Positions 55,131-64,000 of a DNA stretch of 64,000 bases are shown here, one piece after another (the first letter of the stretch is position 1; every line of letters starts with the position of its first letter). The notes under the pieces were generated by a model. It was not told the DNA's origin. It saw nothing but the letters and a program-made list of their open reading frames with translations, and did not search any database. The DNA lies in NCBI GenBank assembly GCA_916613615.1, contig OU744730.1, forward strand, positions 31,468,815 through 31,532,814, given 5' to 3'. The position numbers and the translations under genes were made by a program. Source of the DNA: Steromphala cineraria. Its lineage: Eukaryota; Mollusca; Gastropoda; Trochida; Trochidae.

Positions 55131-55697
55131 AGGAGGTTAAAGTGACGTATAGATCTTTCAACATGACATGTACATGTGACGTTTCAAGAGTCTAAACTAA
55201 GACTTAACTGGTCCCAAATCTCATGTTGCGACATGTAAGCTCGTACCAGAATAGAATATTTTGTAAACACACTTTATCATTTGAAAGCTGACGACAAATC
55301 GGCCTAAATTAATCAAATATTGATAGCATGTAATGATTCAGAGACCTAAATTATAAAACAAAAAGGTTGCTACTTCAGTTTTCTCTTATGGAAATAAAAA
55401 ATGTTCATGCACAACCAAGTCTTCGAATAATTTGTACTGTACATATCTTTCACACTCTAAGCTACGTATATAAGTTATCCAAGCTACTGAACTAAACAAC
55501 TTGTGGAGGCGAGAGCAGATTTGTGTCAATCATAACATATGACAATTACTAACGACAAAAACAATGTACATCTTCCTCGCACTAAAAATGGTATTCCTTT
55601 GCAATTATGTCGATCAATAATTACTAATAAACAATAGGGTAAACAGAAAACTAGACTATTATTGCAAGGTAACTCATGATCACAAATGTTTTAGTTT
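55131..55697. other. no gene recognised
   Basis: AT-rich; nothing supported. Confidence 0.4.
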
Positions 55698-55824
55698 TTA
55701 TGCCTGTCCGTCTGTCCACAAAAACTTTAACCTTGGTCATAACTTTTGATTGGTCGGAGCTAGGTCTTTGATACTTGACATATGCATCCGGGGGCATTCG
55801 TGTTTCACAAACACATCTTGTTTC
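55698..55824 (+). repeat. dispersed repeat D1, truncated and deleted copy
   Basis: It lacks the hairpin head. It shares with the copy at 669 the direct join of 'gacatatg' to 'catccgggggcattcg'. Confidence 0.85.
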
Positions 55825-56587
55825 ATACTTTTTTATTAGCAATGCTCGCGTTGTACTTAATGTGCCATTCTATTCCCCTGCCAAACTGATGTATATGACT
55901 TCACTGATAATGTTTCAATTCCAACTCTTCCAAATCTATTTGATCGAAAGGAAATCCATTTATCATCTAATGAGTTTAATCAGTTCAATGAAATTAAAGA
56001 CTCATTTGAAATGCATTAAGAAATTTGACAATAAACATCAAATGAACAAATTACAATATTCAAATTCGGTTTTATCACACTACATGAAGAATTCGAATTT
56101 GAAGGCAAATTAGACATCAAACAGTTCAAAGACATTGCCCTTTTTTAAAAGATTGATTACTGCAATTAAACTACCTTTATTTATGCCTTCTGAATATTTT
56201 TTGCAGTCGTAGCAAGTTTTAAATTGAATTGACAACTTCTTGAAACTCCGTCCTATTGTGATAGATTGTCCGACTTAAACATGTCGTTACATACCCCTTA
56301 CATAGAGGAAACCAATACTGTGAAACCGTCGCATTAAGACGTAAATACAATTGCCATTTTGTCATTACGTGAGGTTTGACTTTGGTTGAGCTTAGAATCA
56401 AATTTTACGGGAAATAATGCGTTATGTATAAAACCTGATTATGATGATCACCACACATGTAAATACTTAATTTTAGCACAGCGGGATCCTGGTGAATTGA
56501 CCTCACAATTGAAATCAAAATGTCAGCCAAATAAGGTTTTGGTAAATGACTGTTCAGTCTTATTTTCTGTAAAGGGCACATAAAACC
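55825..56587. other. no gene recognised
   Basis: AT-rich frames only. Confidence 0.4.
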
Positions 56588-56700
56588 GAATACACCACGT
56601 GGTGCGGTTATCAGGTCAATATCAGAGATATAACCGACCTCAGAGCAACCGAGAGGTCGGTTATCAAGAGGTTGGTTATTTGATCTCTCGGTTCGATATA
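56588..56700. repeat. palindromic repeat V (CACCACGTGGTG type), copy a
   Basis: 'tacaccacgtggtgcggtta' and 'tcaggtcaatatcagag' match the reverse complement of 62,505-62,545. Next to it ATAACCGACCTC and GAGAGGTCGGTTAT form a hairpin. Confidence 0.7.
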
Positions 56701-57190
56701 TACTACTCGAAATAATATTTCCCTCGGCTAACGGGTCTAAATGAACCTATGCCTCTTCAGGAGAATTTGATATTCTTAAGTTGGCTTTTTCAACAATTAA
56801 ACGTTTCGACTTGGAGAATGCCAAAAACTGCCAATTAAAGAATATGAAAATCTAAGTAAATAGATTTAAACGGAAGAAAAACAAAACAACCTTATTTGAC
56901 TTTATTCAGGGTAGACAACTATTCTTTTTGCATATTAAACGTACAGTTGACAAAGGCGAATTTGGAATTCTGGCCTGAGGTCTGGTCATCTGAAAAATAA
57001 AAAACACTATGTTTTAATATTATGTCGATGTAGCGAAATTTGATAATATCAAAAACCCAAACAATTAGTGTACGCAATTATATTGCTGATAATTGTACTG
57101 ATTTACATGTTTTTGTCAAATTCATATTTCTTAAATTGTAATCAATTAGGTAACCAAGAATTGGTATTGTCTACCTTTTACACTCATGAT

Positions 57191-57726
57191 CAGGGGCAAA
57201 AGAAACGATAACATATAAAATACATGATAGGTTAATTCGTGAATTCAAGAGATAACTGAACTTATTTTTTAATTTCAAAGCTATATCTGTTAACGTTTTT
57301 GAAAAACAAGCCTTTCAAAAAACGCTGTTAAAAAATCTCCTTAACTAGACGAGATAGGATAGTGAAAATGGCCCTTTTTCTTGTTTTTAAACCAAAATAC
57401 AGGCAAAGTGCGTGAACAAATTAACTTCTACAAGGGTTATTTATATTATAGATAACATCTTCGATTTTATAGATTTTTAAATTTCATAATTATTTTATTC
57501 CAATTCCAAAGATTATGACCAAAAATAACATCGAAAAAGCTGTTTTTTGACCCCTCGTGTATTTGAACAGTCATACAATTATAAGTATTATACTTTGATG
57601 TTTGAAATTGTGAGTGCTTCTTCATAACTGATGTGCCTATCACAAGGGCTCGTAGTCGCATTTCATTTACAACATGATTTTGTTTCGTACTCTTTTGAAA
57701 AGTTGGTATCGTTTCTTTTGCCCCTG
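57191..57726. mobile_element. MITE G, copy 1
   Basis: Terminal inverted repeat CAGGGGCAAAAGAAACGATA on the left and its reverse complement at the right, ending 57,726. Flanking 'cactca' is also mirrored. The minus-strand frames at 57,467 and 57,667 overlap it and are not supported as genes. Confidence 0.75.
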
Positions 57727-58009
57727 AGTGTATGTTGTTAAAGATTCTTCGATTTCATTGACAATTCTATTGATAGACATTGTTATTATACATTGTATTA
57801 TTTTGTAGTTATATTTACCCTTGCTTCCTGTTGGTTGCACATGTGTGTCGCCTGGCTCTTCAGTTTCAAACAATCTTCGGGTTGTAAACCCGATGTATTA
57901 TTATATACTTCTGAAATATAAATATGGCACTCAATTTCTATTGCAAAATATCAGTGTTAAATTGCGAGTTGATAATCGGTGGAATATATTATTATCTTGA
58001 CAATTATGG

Positions 58010-58415
58010 TTGAAATAATGACCTCTGACTGAGTGAATAGCTGTGATAATCATCGAGCGATCAGCGAGATGGTTATCCCAGATATTCACGAAGTCAAAGT
58101 CATTATTTCATATACACCACATGCCAATTGTTGAAAGTTATTTCCTTTCATAATAAGTTTTAGTGTAAATCAAATAAAAAAGGTTTAAACAGTTGGTGTA
58201 GTGGTTTAATGGTTGAGTGAATTCCATTCCTTAACATTACTTCATTATCGTTTGCATACTCATGAAACACGCATTTCACGTGCTGATTGAGAGTGTCCTG
58301 ACTTCTGCTAACAGTTACTAACAGTGTTGAGTGAGTTCTAAAAATACTAACATTTTCCATCTTGAATTAAAATGAAACATGTCAAAACAAATTGTCAAAA
58401 GGTCACGGAAAATCT
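58010..58415 (+). repeat. left direct repeat of the YR-2 region, starting with a palindrome
   Basis: 58,012-58,110 is a palindrome (GAAATAATGACC ... GTCATTATTTC, inner 'gtgaata' and 'tgataatcatcgagc'). Then 'atacaccacatg' and about 300 bases ending 'acaaattgtcaaaaggtcac' align with 60,400-60,712 in the same orientation. Confidence 0.65.
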
Positions 58416-58644
58416 GTTTAATGTCTCAGGATATTCCTAAATTAAACCGACATTCAGTCTATGAACTGTATCAGTCTGTAGCAAACAAATTTACGTGAGG
58501 CTGCGAGGATGTTGTTCATTTCACCTTGAGCTGCACGGAATTCATGATTTTCACGTTCACGTATCGGGCCGAGGCAACTGTTCACGTATTGTTGTCCATG
58601 TTTGCTCTCTGATAATCAACCCTTTGCTAACGACCTAGATACCA

Positions 58645-58695
58645 CCATTGATAACCACACTACGTGGTGTATACCATTAGATGATCACGATATCA
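58645..58695. repeat. palindromic repeat V, copy c
   Basis: 'ttgataaccacactacgtgg' then 'tgtataccatt' resembles 62,521-62,550. Confidence 0.55.
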
Positions 58696-58754
58696 AACAG
58701 TTTCGTCAATAAATGTATGGTTTCTAATTATGCTATTGCAATGATGTTGCCTAC

Positions 58755-60138
58755 CTGATAGAGAACGGTAACCAGTCTGATCCATGATCAACTGTTCATC
58801 CACTCCTGCTCGGTGGAGTGCTGTTGCCGCCGTCGACCTTAGGTAGCGGTCCCTTCACTCCTGCATCTTTCGCCAAATCTGGAATCATTTTTGCAACGTG
58901 TTGTGTCCAACAGCTTGTCTGCTTATACCATAGCTTCTCTTGAGGTTTCTGAAGCAGACTTAAATAGACCGCACCATCTCTACCTACAACCTCAAATCAG
59001 ACTTGAGTAAGCTTAGGAAATGTCAAGAAGAGTCTTAAGTGCAATATACAAAGGTTAAAGATCACCGAGTTTGATTATTGTTAATCATTGCTTGATCTGT
59101 TTGTTATAAGTTTTCTTTTATTATCAACAATTTTACTCGATATTGATTATATTGAAATTCTTAATCAAGAAATATTTATATGATAAATTCAAGTGGCTTT
59201 TCTGTTTTGTTTCTTACTATATCACAAATACAATGTTCCACCTTGAATAATTTCTTTTGGTATGTAAAAGTTTCGAAAATAATTACCGAATTTGGGACTC
59301 ATCTGCATGTACAGCTTTTATAGAGGCGTACGTGGCATCGCGATTTGTCTGCGGATGGGTAGCTTCGTGCACTTTTCTTCTTAACTCTTAAGATGTTTCA
59401 GGCCGCCTTTGTTTGTTTTTGAAGTATCTTCAGTGTATTTAAAGTAATTCACTCCATCATTGGTTTGCAACTGAATTAACTGGCTATTAGTAAACCTTTA
59501 GAGCTCGATGTTCAGATCCGCTCCTGAGCGCAAAATGTTTCCCATTGAGATACATGAGTGTTTTAAAAGTACTTTTGCATTGTGATCACCCAGTAATTTA
59601 CGTTGCCAAAAAATATCCTCCTCGGCCGGTTTAAACGGCTCTGCCTGACGGGGTGAATTCCCTACCCCACTTCTAGTGAGGGTTTTCATTTTGCCATCCA
59701 TTATTTGCCTGAAAGTTTCAAATTCGGGATTTCTTAGAATGTCAAAGTTCCGCTTACAGTTTACCCTGATGTTGGCTTGAATGCCCATGCACATACTTAG
59801 CAAGGACTTAGCAGGGTATTCTGTTCCATCCACTTTCAGTACCTCGCATACAAATCGAGACAACCAGTGGTTTAACTCCTTTGCCTCCATAACCTCTAAT
59901 CTTCTAATAACCTCCCTTTCCCACTTCTTGGTGTCTATTATTACGAGATATCGCCCATGCATTAAAACTATTTACGGCCCAATTGTTTCTCTTCAGTGTA
60001 TTTTTGGTTCCGCCCAGAGAGCCATTTGTCATTTACAGGTTTTTTAAATCTACCTTCTTGTGCTTCCATGTTTTTTTCCATTTCTAATATGTCTTCAACT
60101 TCTTGGGAAGCTTCAAGAAGTTCATCATCAGACGTCAT
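58755..60138 (-). pseudogene. Crypton/DUF3504-type tyrosine recombinase YR-2, broken
   Basis: Minus-strand relative of YR-1. It starts at ATG 60,138: MTSDDELLEASQEVEDILEM, then GRFKKPVNDKW. Further pieces in shifting frames are NWAVNSFNAWA, LNHWLSRFVCEVLKVDGTEY, EEDIFWQRKLLGDHN, then the first catalytic Arg in YLNGKHFALRSGSEHRAL (Arg codon at 59,525-59,523). After more shifts come NYFKYTEDTSKTNKGGLKH and CHVRLYKSCTCR. A second exon from about 58,983 gives VYLSLLQKPQEKLWYKQ, then LRSTAATALHRAGVDEQLIM, ending TGYRSLS at donor gtaggc. The usual NHSLR is RYLR and the GHRS His is Tyr (58,770-58,768), so two catalytic positions are lost. The Tyr exon was not found. At least four frameshifts. Confidence 0.85.
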
Positions 60139-60328
60139 ACCTTCGAAATCGTTAGCTTGGAGTGCACTCGGTCACCTTGTGAGACGAGTAAGCGAGCACT
60201 GGTTGAACCCGCGTCAGCACGTGAAGAGCGTGTTGCGTTTGAGTGTAGCTTTAGCAATTTACGGAAACACAGCTCACTGAAGCGTGTCACGAGGTCTCTT
60301 TGTATTTTGCATCATTTATGTTTGTTTG

Positions 60329-60712
60329 AGATAATGACCTACAGCTGCGTGGGTATCGGATATTACTTTCAAGCGACAGAAGGTTATATTCGAAAGCCAC
60401 GAGAATGTGGTCATTATCTTACATACACCACATGGCTTACCAAAAGTAAAACATCAACCAAATATTTAGTTATTGATAGTTGTTGTTATGGGGTAAAACT
60501 TAAATACACTCCACTTCCAAACATTTCATTTGCACAATACGCAAATTTCACATGCAGATTGAGCATGTCATGGCGAAGTTGTCAATCAGACAAATCTGAC
60601 CAAGAAACCAGCTCCTTCTAGTTGTTTCGACTTAATAAAACACCAATATTCCACATTGAACTGAAATTAAATAATGTTAACACAATTTGTCAAAATCGTC
60701 ACCGAAATTGTG
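60329..60712 (+). repeat. right direct repeat of the YR-2 region, starting with a palindrome
   Basis: AGATAATGACC ... GGTCATTATCT (60,329-60,419), then 'atacaccacatgg', 'tttcacatgcagattgagca', 'ccacattgaactgaaatt' and 'acaatttgtcaaaatcgtca'. Counterparts lie at 58,012-58,410 in the same order at roughly two-thirds identity by eye. The plus-strand frame at 60,103-60,621 is incidental. Confidence 0.6.
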
Positions 60713-60920
60713 GTGTATGGCAAATGATATTATTATGTCTTTCAAATATTTAAATTTTAAGTATATTCATGTATTTGTTATTGAATGTTTTTTATGCGTG
60801 GATCTACGAAAATGCTGAAGTATGTTACAGAGGGTTTACACGGTATAAAACAAGCTGTCAGCAACCAAGTTCCTATTTATGCATTTTGCTGTTGAAAAAT
60901 TATTCTTAATGTATACTCAC

Positions 60921-61427
60921 GGGCAAAAGAAAGGTTTCACCTTAGTTGATTTCATCATATACATAATTTTCAATTAAAAATATTTTCATTTTTAGACGTC
61001 GTACACTAAAACAGAACAGTGCAAGCCTTTAGTTATCAATCAAAGAATACTTCTAGACGTGTTTGATGTTTTTGGGGGGAAATTGAAAGTTTTAATTTTT
61101 TTTTTTTTGAAAATTAATTTTAATAAACAACAAATGGCCATCGATATATAAGCTATATTTTTCAAAAAAATCACAAAACAAACCTTGTTTTCCACTCATT
61201 TACACCCTTTTTAACATGGTAGGGGTCATTTTGGTGTAAATTTCATTTTTTACCCCGGTCTTCTTTAAACAAAGATATCTTAACAAAAAATGAATCAATC
61301 AACGATCAATTCATATTAAATATTGTAGATATGATTAATGTTGATGATTCCATAATCAAATGCGTCATATATATTTCAAATCGTTGTAAAATCGAAACCA
61401 ACTGAGGTGAAACCCATCTTTTGCCCG
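60921..61427. mobile_element. MITE G, copy 2
   Basis: GGGCAAAAGAAAGGTTTCAC then CTTAGTTG at the left and its near reverse complement (CAACTGAGGTGAAACC, then CTTTTGCCC) at the right; inverted repeats about 33 bases. The tip GGGCAAAAGA and flanking 'actca' are shared with copy 1. Confidence 0.78.
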
Positions 61428-61437
61428 TGCACGTGAG

Positions 61438-61818
61438 TTTCATTATTATTTTAAATATCATTTAGTAATGTAAATAGCAATGTCTACATAATATTGATAA
61501 ATACACATAACATGGAGAAAAATCATTCTTGGTCAGACTGATTAAAATGGACCGTGCTGCGGGGAGTAATATATAAAAAATATTGTCTCTATCGGTGTTC
61601 GAACCAGTTGGGATATCCTCTCCTTTCGGTCTGTGAAAGAGAGGAAAGCCGGGCTGGTTGAAGTTTCAACCCCACTAGAGATAATATTTTCACACTTTTT
61701 TTCCTCGAATCAAAGTCGATTTTAATCAGACTGATTCTTAATTTTATTATTATTTTCAATATCATTTACTAATGTAAATAGCAATGTTAACATAATATTG
61801 ATGCATGCATGAAACATG
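61438..61818. repeat. palindrome enclosed by an ~77-base direct repeat
   Basis: 'aatatcattta.taatgtaa', 'atagcaatgt.tacataata' and 'ttgat' occur at 61,438-61,513 and 61,742-61,818. Between them, arms from about 61,532 and 61,734 pair at length: 'atattgtctctatcggtg' with 'cactagagataatat', and GAACCAGTTGGG with 'gggctggttgaag'. The GTTCGAACC motif here is not a tRNA gene. Confidence 0.75.
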
Positions 61819-61976
61819 GTGCTTGAAAGCTTATAACTCTGAAATTTCGATATTAGCAAAAATATTTATACCTAGAGAGATCAACATTAAGCAATAAAGT
61901 CAAACCTTGATAAGCAATTTACAACGATCACCGGTGTTAAATTTCAACAACTGATGATGTTTAATTTTTCTTTCAG

Positions 61977-62210
61977 GGATTACACATGGACATTAAAGTC
62001 GACCTTATTATGGATAATTCAACTAGACCATATGCATGGAACAGATTCAGCTTGTCAAAGGATTGGGAACACTGTTCACTCGGATTCTGTGTCCTACTTG
62101 ATGAAACTTTTCAGGTAATCGAGAACGACGTGAGTGTTATGATGAAAATACTAGGAGACCTTGAGGTCTGCATTCATCATGGACAAGCACAAAACACAAA
62201 ACGATATTAA
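61977..62210 (+). CDS. candidate last coding exon, unidentified
   Basis: Acceptor 'tttttctttcag' ends at 61,976. The frame reads DIKVDLIMDNSTRPYAWNRF then CSLGFCVLLDETFQVIENDV and ends NTKRY, TAA 62,208-62,210. An internal 'ttcag/gtaatc' could be a donor near 62,115. AATAAA follows at about 62,251 as a possible poly(A) signal. No family recognised, and no upstream exon found on this strand. Confidence 0.3.
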   Translation, partial: GLHMDIKVDLIMDNSTRPYAWNRFSLSKDWEHCSLGFCVLLDETFQVIENDVSVMMKILGDLEVCIHHGQAQNTKRY

Positions 62211-62494
62211 CATGTGACGCATTTGATATGTAAATAAGTTATAAATCTGTAAATAAACTACGTTTCAAAATTGTTTTGATATTATGTATTCTTTCGTAAA
62301 TATGTCTTTGATACAAAGTCAATATTTCAAGGTGTTGGGTACCTTGATGTACCCTATAACACAGTGGTTGTAAGTTTTTTCGAGGTGCAAGCCGAACTTG
62401 TTTGTGGTATCGAACCGAGAACACATCGCCCAAACGCACCTTGGATGTGAAGAGGTAAGGTTATACAATATAACCATCGCACGCCTGGTTATAC

Positions 62495-62596
62495 GAAATA
62501 GTTAACCTCTGATATTGACCTGATAACCACACCACGTGGTGTATGCTCGATGGTTATCACAGATATTCACTCAGTCAGCGGTCATTATTTCAAACC
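62495..62596. repeat. palindromic repeat V, copy e
   Basis: 'ctgataaccacaccacgtgg' then 'tgtatgctcgatggttatca' and 'cagatattcactcagtcagc' then GGTCATTATTTC. The second half is the reverse complement of 58,012-58,057; the first half is the reverse complement of 56,590-56,625. Confidence 0.75.
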
Positions 62597-63020
62597 TATC
62601 AGAACAATGGTAATGTTAATTTATCTTACTGTGAAATATTATCAAAAGCACACCTCGTATAATCAGCACATCTCTACTTAATTATCCCACTGGTCAATGA
62701 GTTAGCACATATAAATTAATGCTCTATATATTGTTCTTCTGTAGAGGATAAAATAAACTACAGTGCGTGGTTCTTTAGTCCCTTTTATCACTGACCAAAC
62801 GGAAAGAAGAGGGGGTGACAAATGGACGCCATCTGACCATATTTTAAGTTTTACACTTGGTATTTTGTTGCATTGGTATTTGGAAAGTTGGTGGTGCGAA
62901 TAAAAATGAAAACTTTAAAATATTTCGTTCATACAAGCTTCATTCATATTATATCAAAGCAATTTTGGTTATCACGAGTCATGAGAAATTATATTTTGAA
63001 ACAAATTTTTATCCATTGTA
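62597..63020. other. no gene recognised
   Basis: AT-rich spacer before the LINE tail. Confidence 0.4.
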
Positions 63021-63023
63021 CAA

Positions 63024-63320
63024 ATGAATTTCTTATCAAAACTTAGATTGATGCATAAAATTGTAAAAAATATTACCCCAGCATACTTGCAGGTATTGAT
63101 CCCCCAAAATGCACATAATGATAATTATACTTTAAGAAATTCAGCACAAATTCGTAATATTTTCTGCAGATCGACACAATTTGCTAGATCCTTTGTTCCC
63201 GATGCAATTAGGCAATGGAATGCTTTGCCACAATCTTTAAACTATGTCACTGAATTTAAAAGATTAATATTAACCCGCAAGGGAGCATCATTTTTCTTTG
63301 ATATCAATTTTGGTCGTTGA
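63024..63320 (+). pseudogene. LINE ORF2 C-terminal remnant
   Basis: LRLMHKIVKNITPAYLQVLI, then TLRNSAQIRNIFCRSTQFAR and FVPDAIRQWNALPQSLNYVT match the C-terminal tail of non-LTR ORF2 proteins (the 'YLxxLIP ... YxLRN ... FxPxxIRxWNxLP' pattern). No RT core is present; it is a 5'-truncated insertion. The frame is intact for 98 codons, but nothing suggests independent function. Confidence 0.75.
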
Positions 63321-64000
63321 AGCACCTAAACCACCACTGCACGTTCTTTGTCAGTACGGTACGGTTCTTGTTCTAGATAACCTCACTAAAGAAAAGGAAA
63401 CGCATCTATTCAATAATCTTAAGATAATATCCAATGGTGTTATGAGACATATGTAATGTCGATGCAATCTATTTGATTATATTTGTTCTGAAAATACAGA
63501 CTTCACATCATGGGTATCAAAGAATGTGAACTTTTATGCCAGGGTCACTCAGTGTCAAAGTAACCACTTCGTCTGTAAAACTAATTACCGGGATGTCTAG
63601 ATGTCTAATGCCTTAAGTCAAGAAAGTAAGCAATTTCCTGAGCACATCTAACCAGGTCGGTTTCCTATAGAGCCCTGTCGTGATTTACCCTTTCACTATA
63701 TTTCTTTAAGGTCAGTGTAGAGTTTTGTAGATAAAGCTATTGATGAATGCAGTACTTATAGTAAGTAGTAAGTCTTCTGAATGTAACCAAAAATAACAAA
63801 AATAGTCTTAAAATCAATATGAATAAAAATTGAAGATCACCGACAAATCGAAAGATGATACATTGACTGTTGCAAACTTTTATTATATTTATGTAAATCC
63901 TTCCAAGACCGTTCTTGATTTTTAGATCATATTTTTAATATGTTCTTTTTATTAAATCCATTACTTCTTCCTTAGAAAGGTTCCAATATTCAGTTCTCAG
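63321..64000. other. no gene recognised
   Basis: AT-rich to the window end. Confidence 0.4.

Noticed and set aside
57667..57873. Possible missing Tyr exon of YR-2
   Set aside because: The frame (FETEEPGDTHVQPTGSKG) has no YKRTS-like motif and overlaps MITE G; no convincing match.
58490..58630. Open minus-strand frame between YR-2 and the left repeat
   Set aside because: It reads smoothly for about 45 codons, but lacks the catalytic Tyr motif and a clear acceptor in phase.
60103..60621. 172-codon plus-strand frame
   Set aside because: It runs antisense over the YR-2 N-terminus, then through the flanking palindromic repeat; the minus strand carries the recognisable protein.
61590..61680. Possible tRNA gene (GTTCGAACC T-arm-like motif)
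   Set aside because: The motif is part of a long foldback, and no complete cloverleaf with anticodon arm and acceptor stem can be drawn.

Overview
The window looks like AT-rich, intron-bearing animal nuclear DNA with very few intact genes and a dense layer of transposable-element remains. I infer a mollusc (gastropod or bivalve). The grounds are the Tyr-recombinase relics of the DUF3504/Crypton kind, a tRNA-derived SINE, repeats ending in (ACTC)n, and the C-rich 'tccgtccgtccg' dispersed repeats that I associate with molluscan genomes. No database was searched. There are no bacterial features: no operons, CRISPR, rRNA or intact tRNA genes.

Layout. At 1.2-4.3 kb a broken, intron-containing tyrosine recombinase gene (YR-1) lies between two related palindromes. 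At 5.2-5.8 kb is a block duplicated at 35.5-36.1 kb. A probable last exon (minus strand) at 8.1-8.3 kb abuts a GC-bounded repeat into which a nearly intact non-LTR retrotransposon (8.4-12.9 kb) has inserted. At 14-20 kb are decayed LINE pieces, a SINE and tandem repeats. At 23-36 kb and 37-55 kb two long paralogous segments share at least five blocks in the same order; one block ends in a short Cys-containing reading frame kept in both copies. Between 38 and 52 kb are nested dispersed repeats, a large tandem array (43.5-45.1 kb), a candidate minus-strand gene start (50.05-48.99 kb) and a 47-bp satellite (51.0-51.4 kb). At 56.6-62.6 kb a second tyrosine recombinase relic (YR-2, minus strand) sits between diverged direct repeats and several palindromes. 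A LINE tail lies at 63.0-63.3 kb.

The most interesting pattern is the pair of tyrosine recombinase relics. Both are split by introns, both are broken by frameshifts, and both are bracketed by palindromic sequence carrying a TAATGAC core. Second is the LINE whose ORF1 and ORF2 share one frame and are separated only by a single TAG codon. Third is the tandem segmental duplication with a short coding-like exon. Nearly all CDS-like items here are pseudogenes or partial exons; functions are given only where motifs support them.
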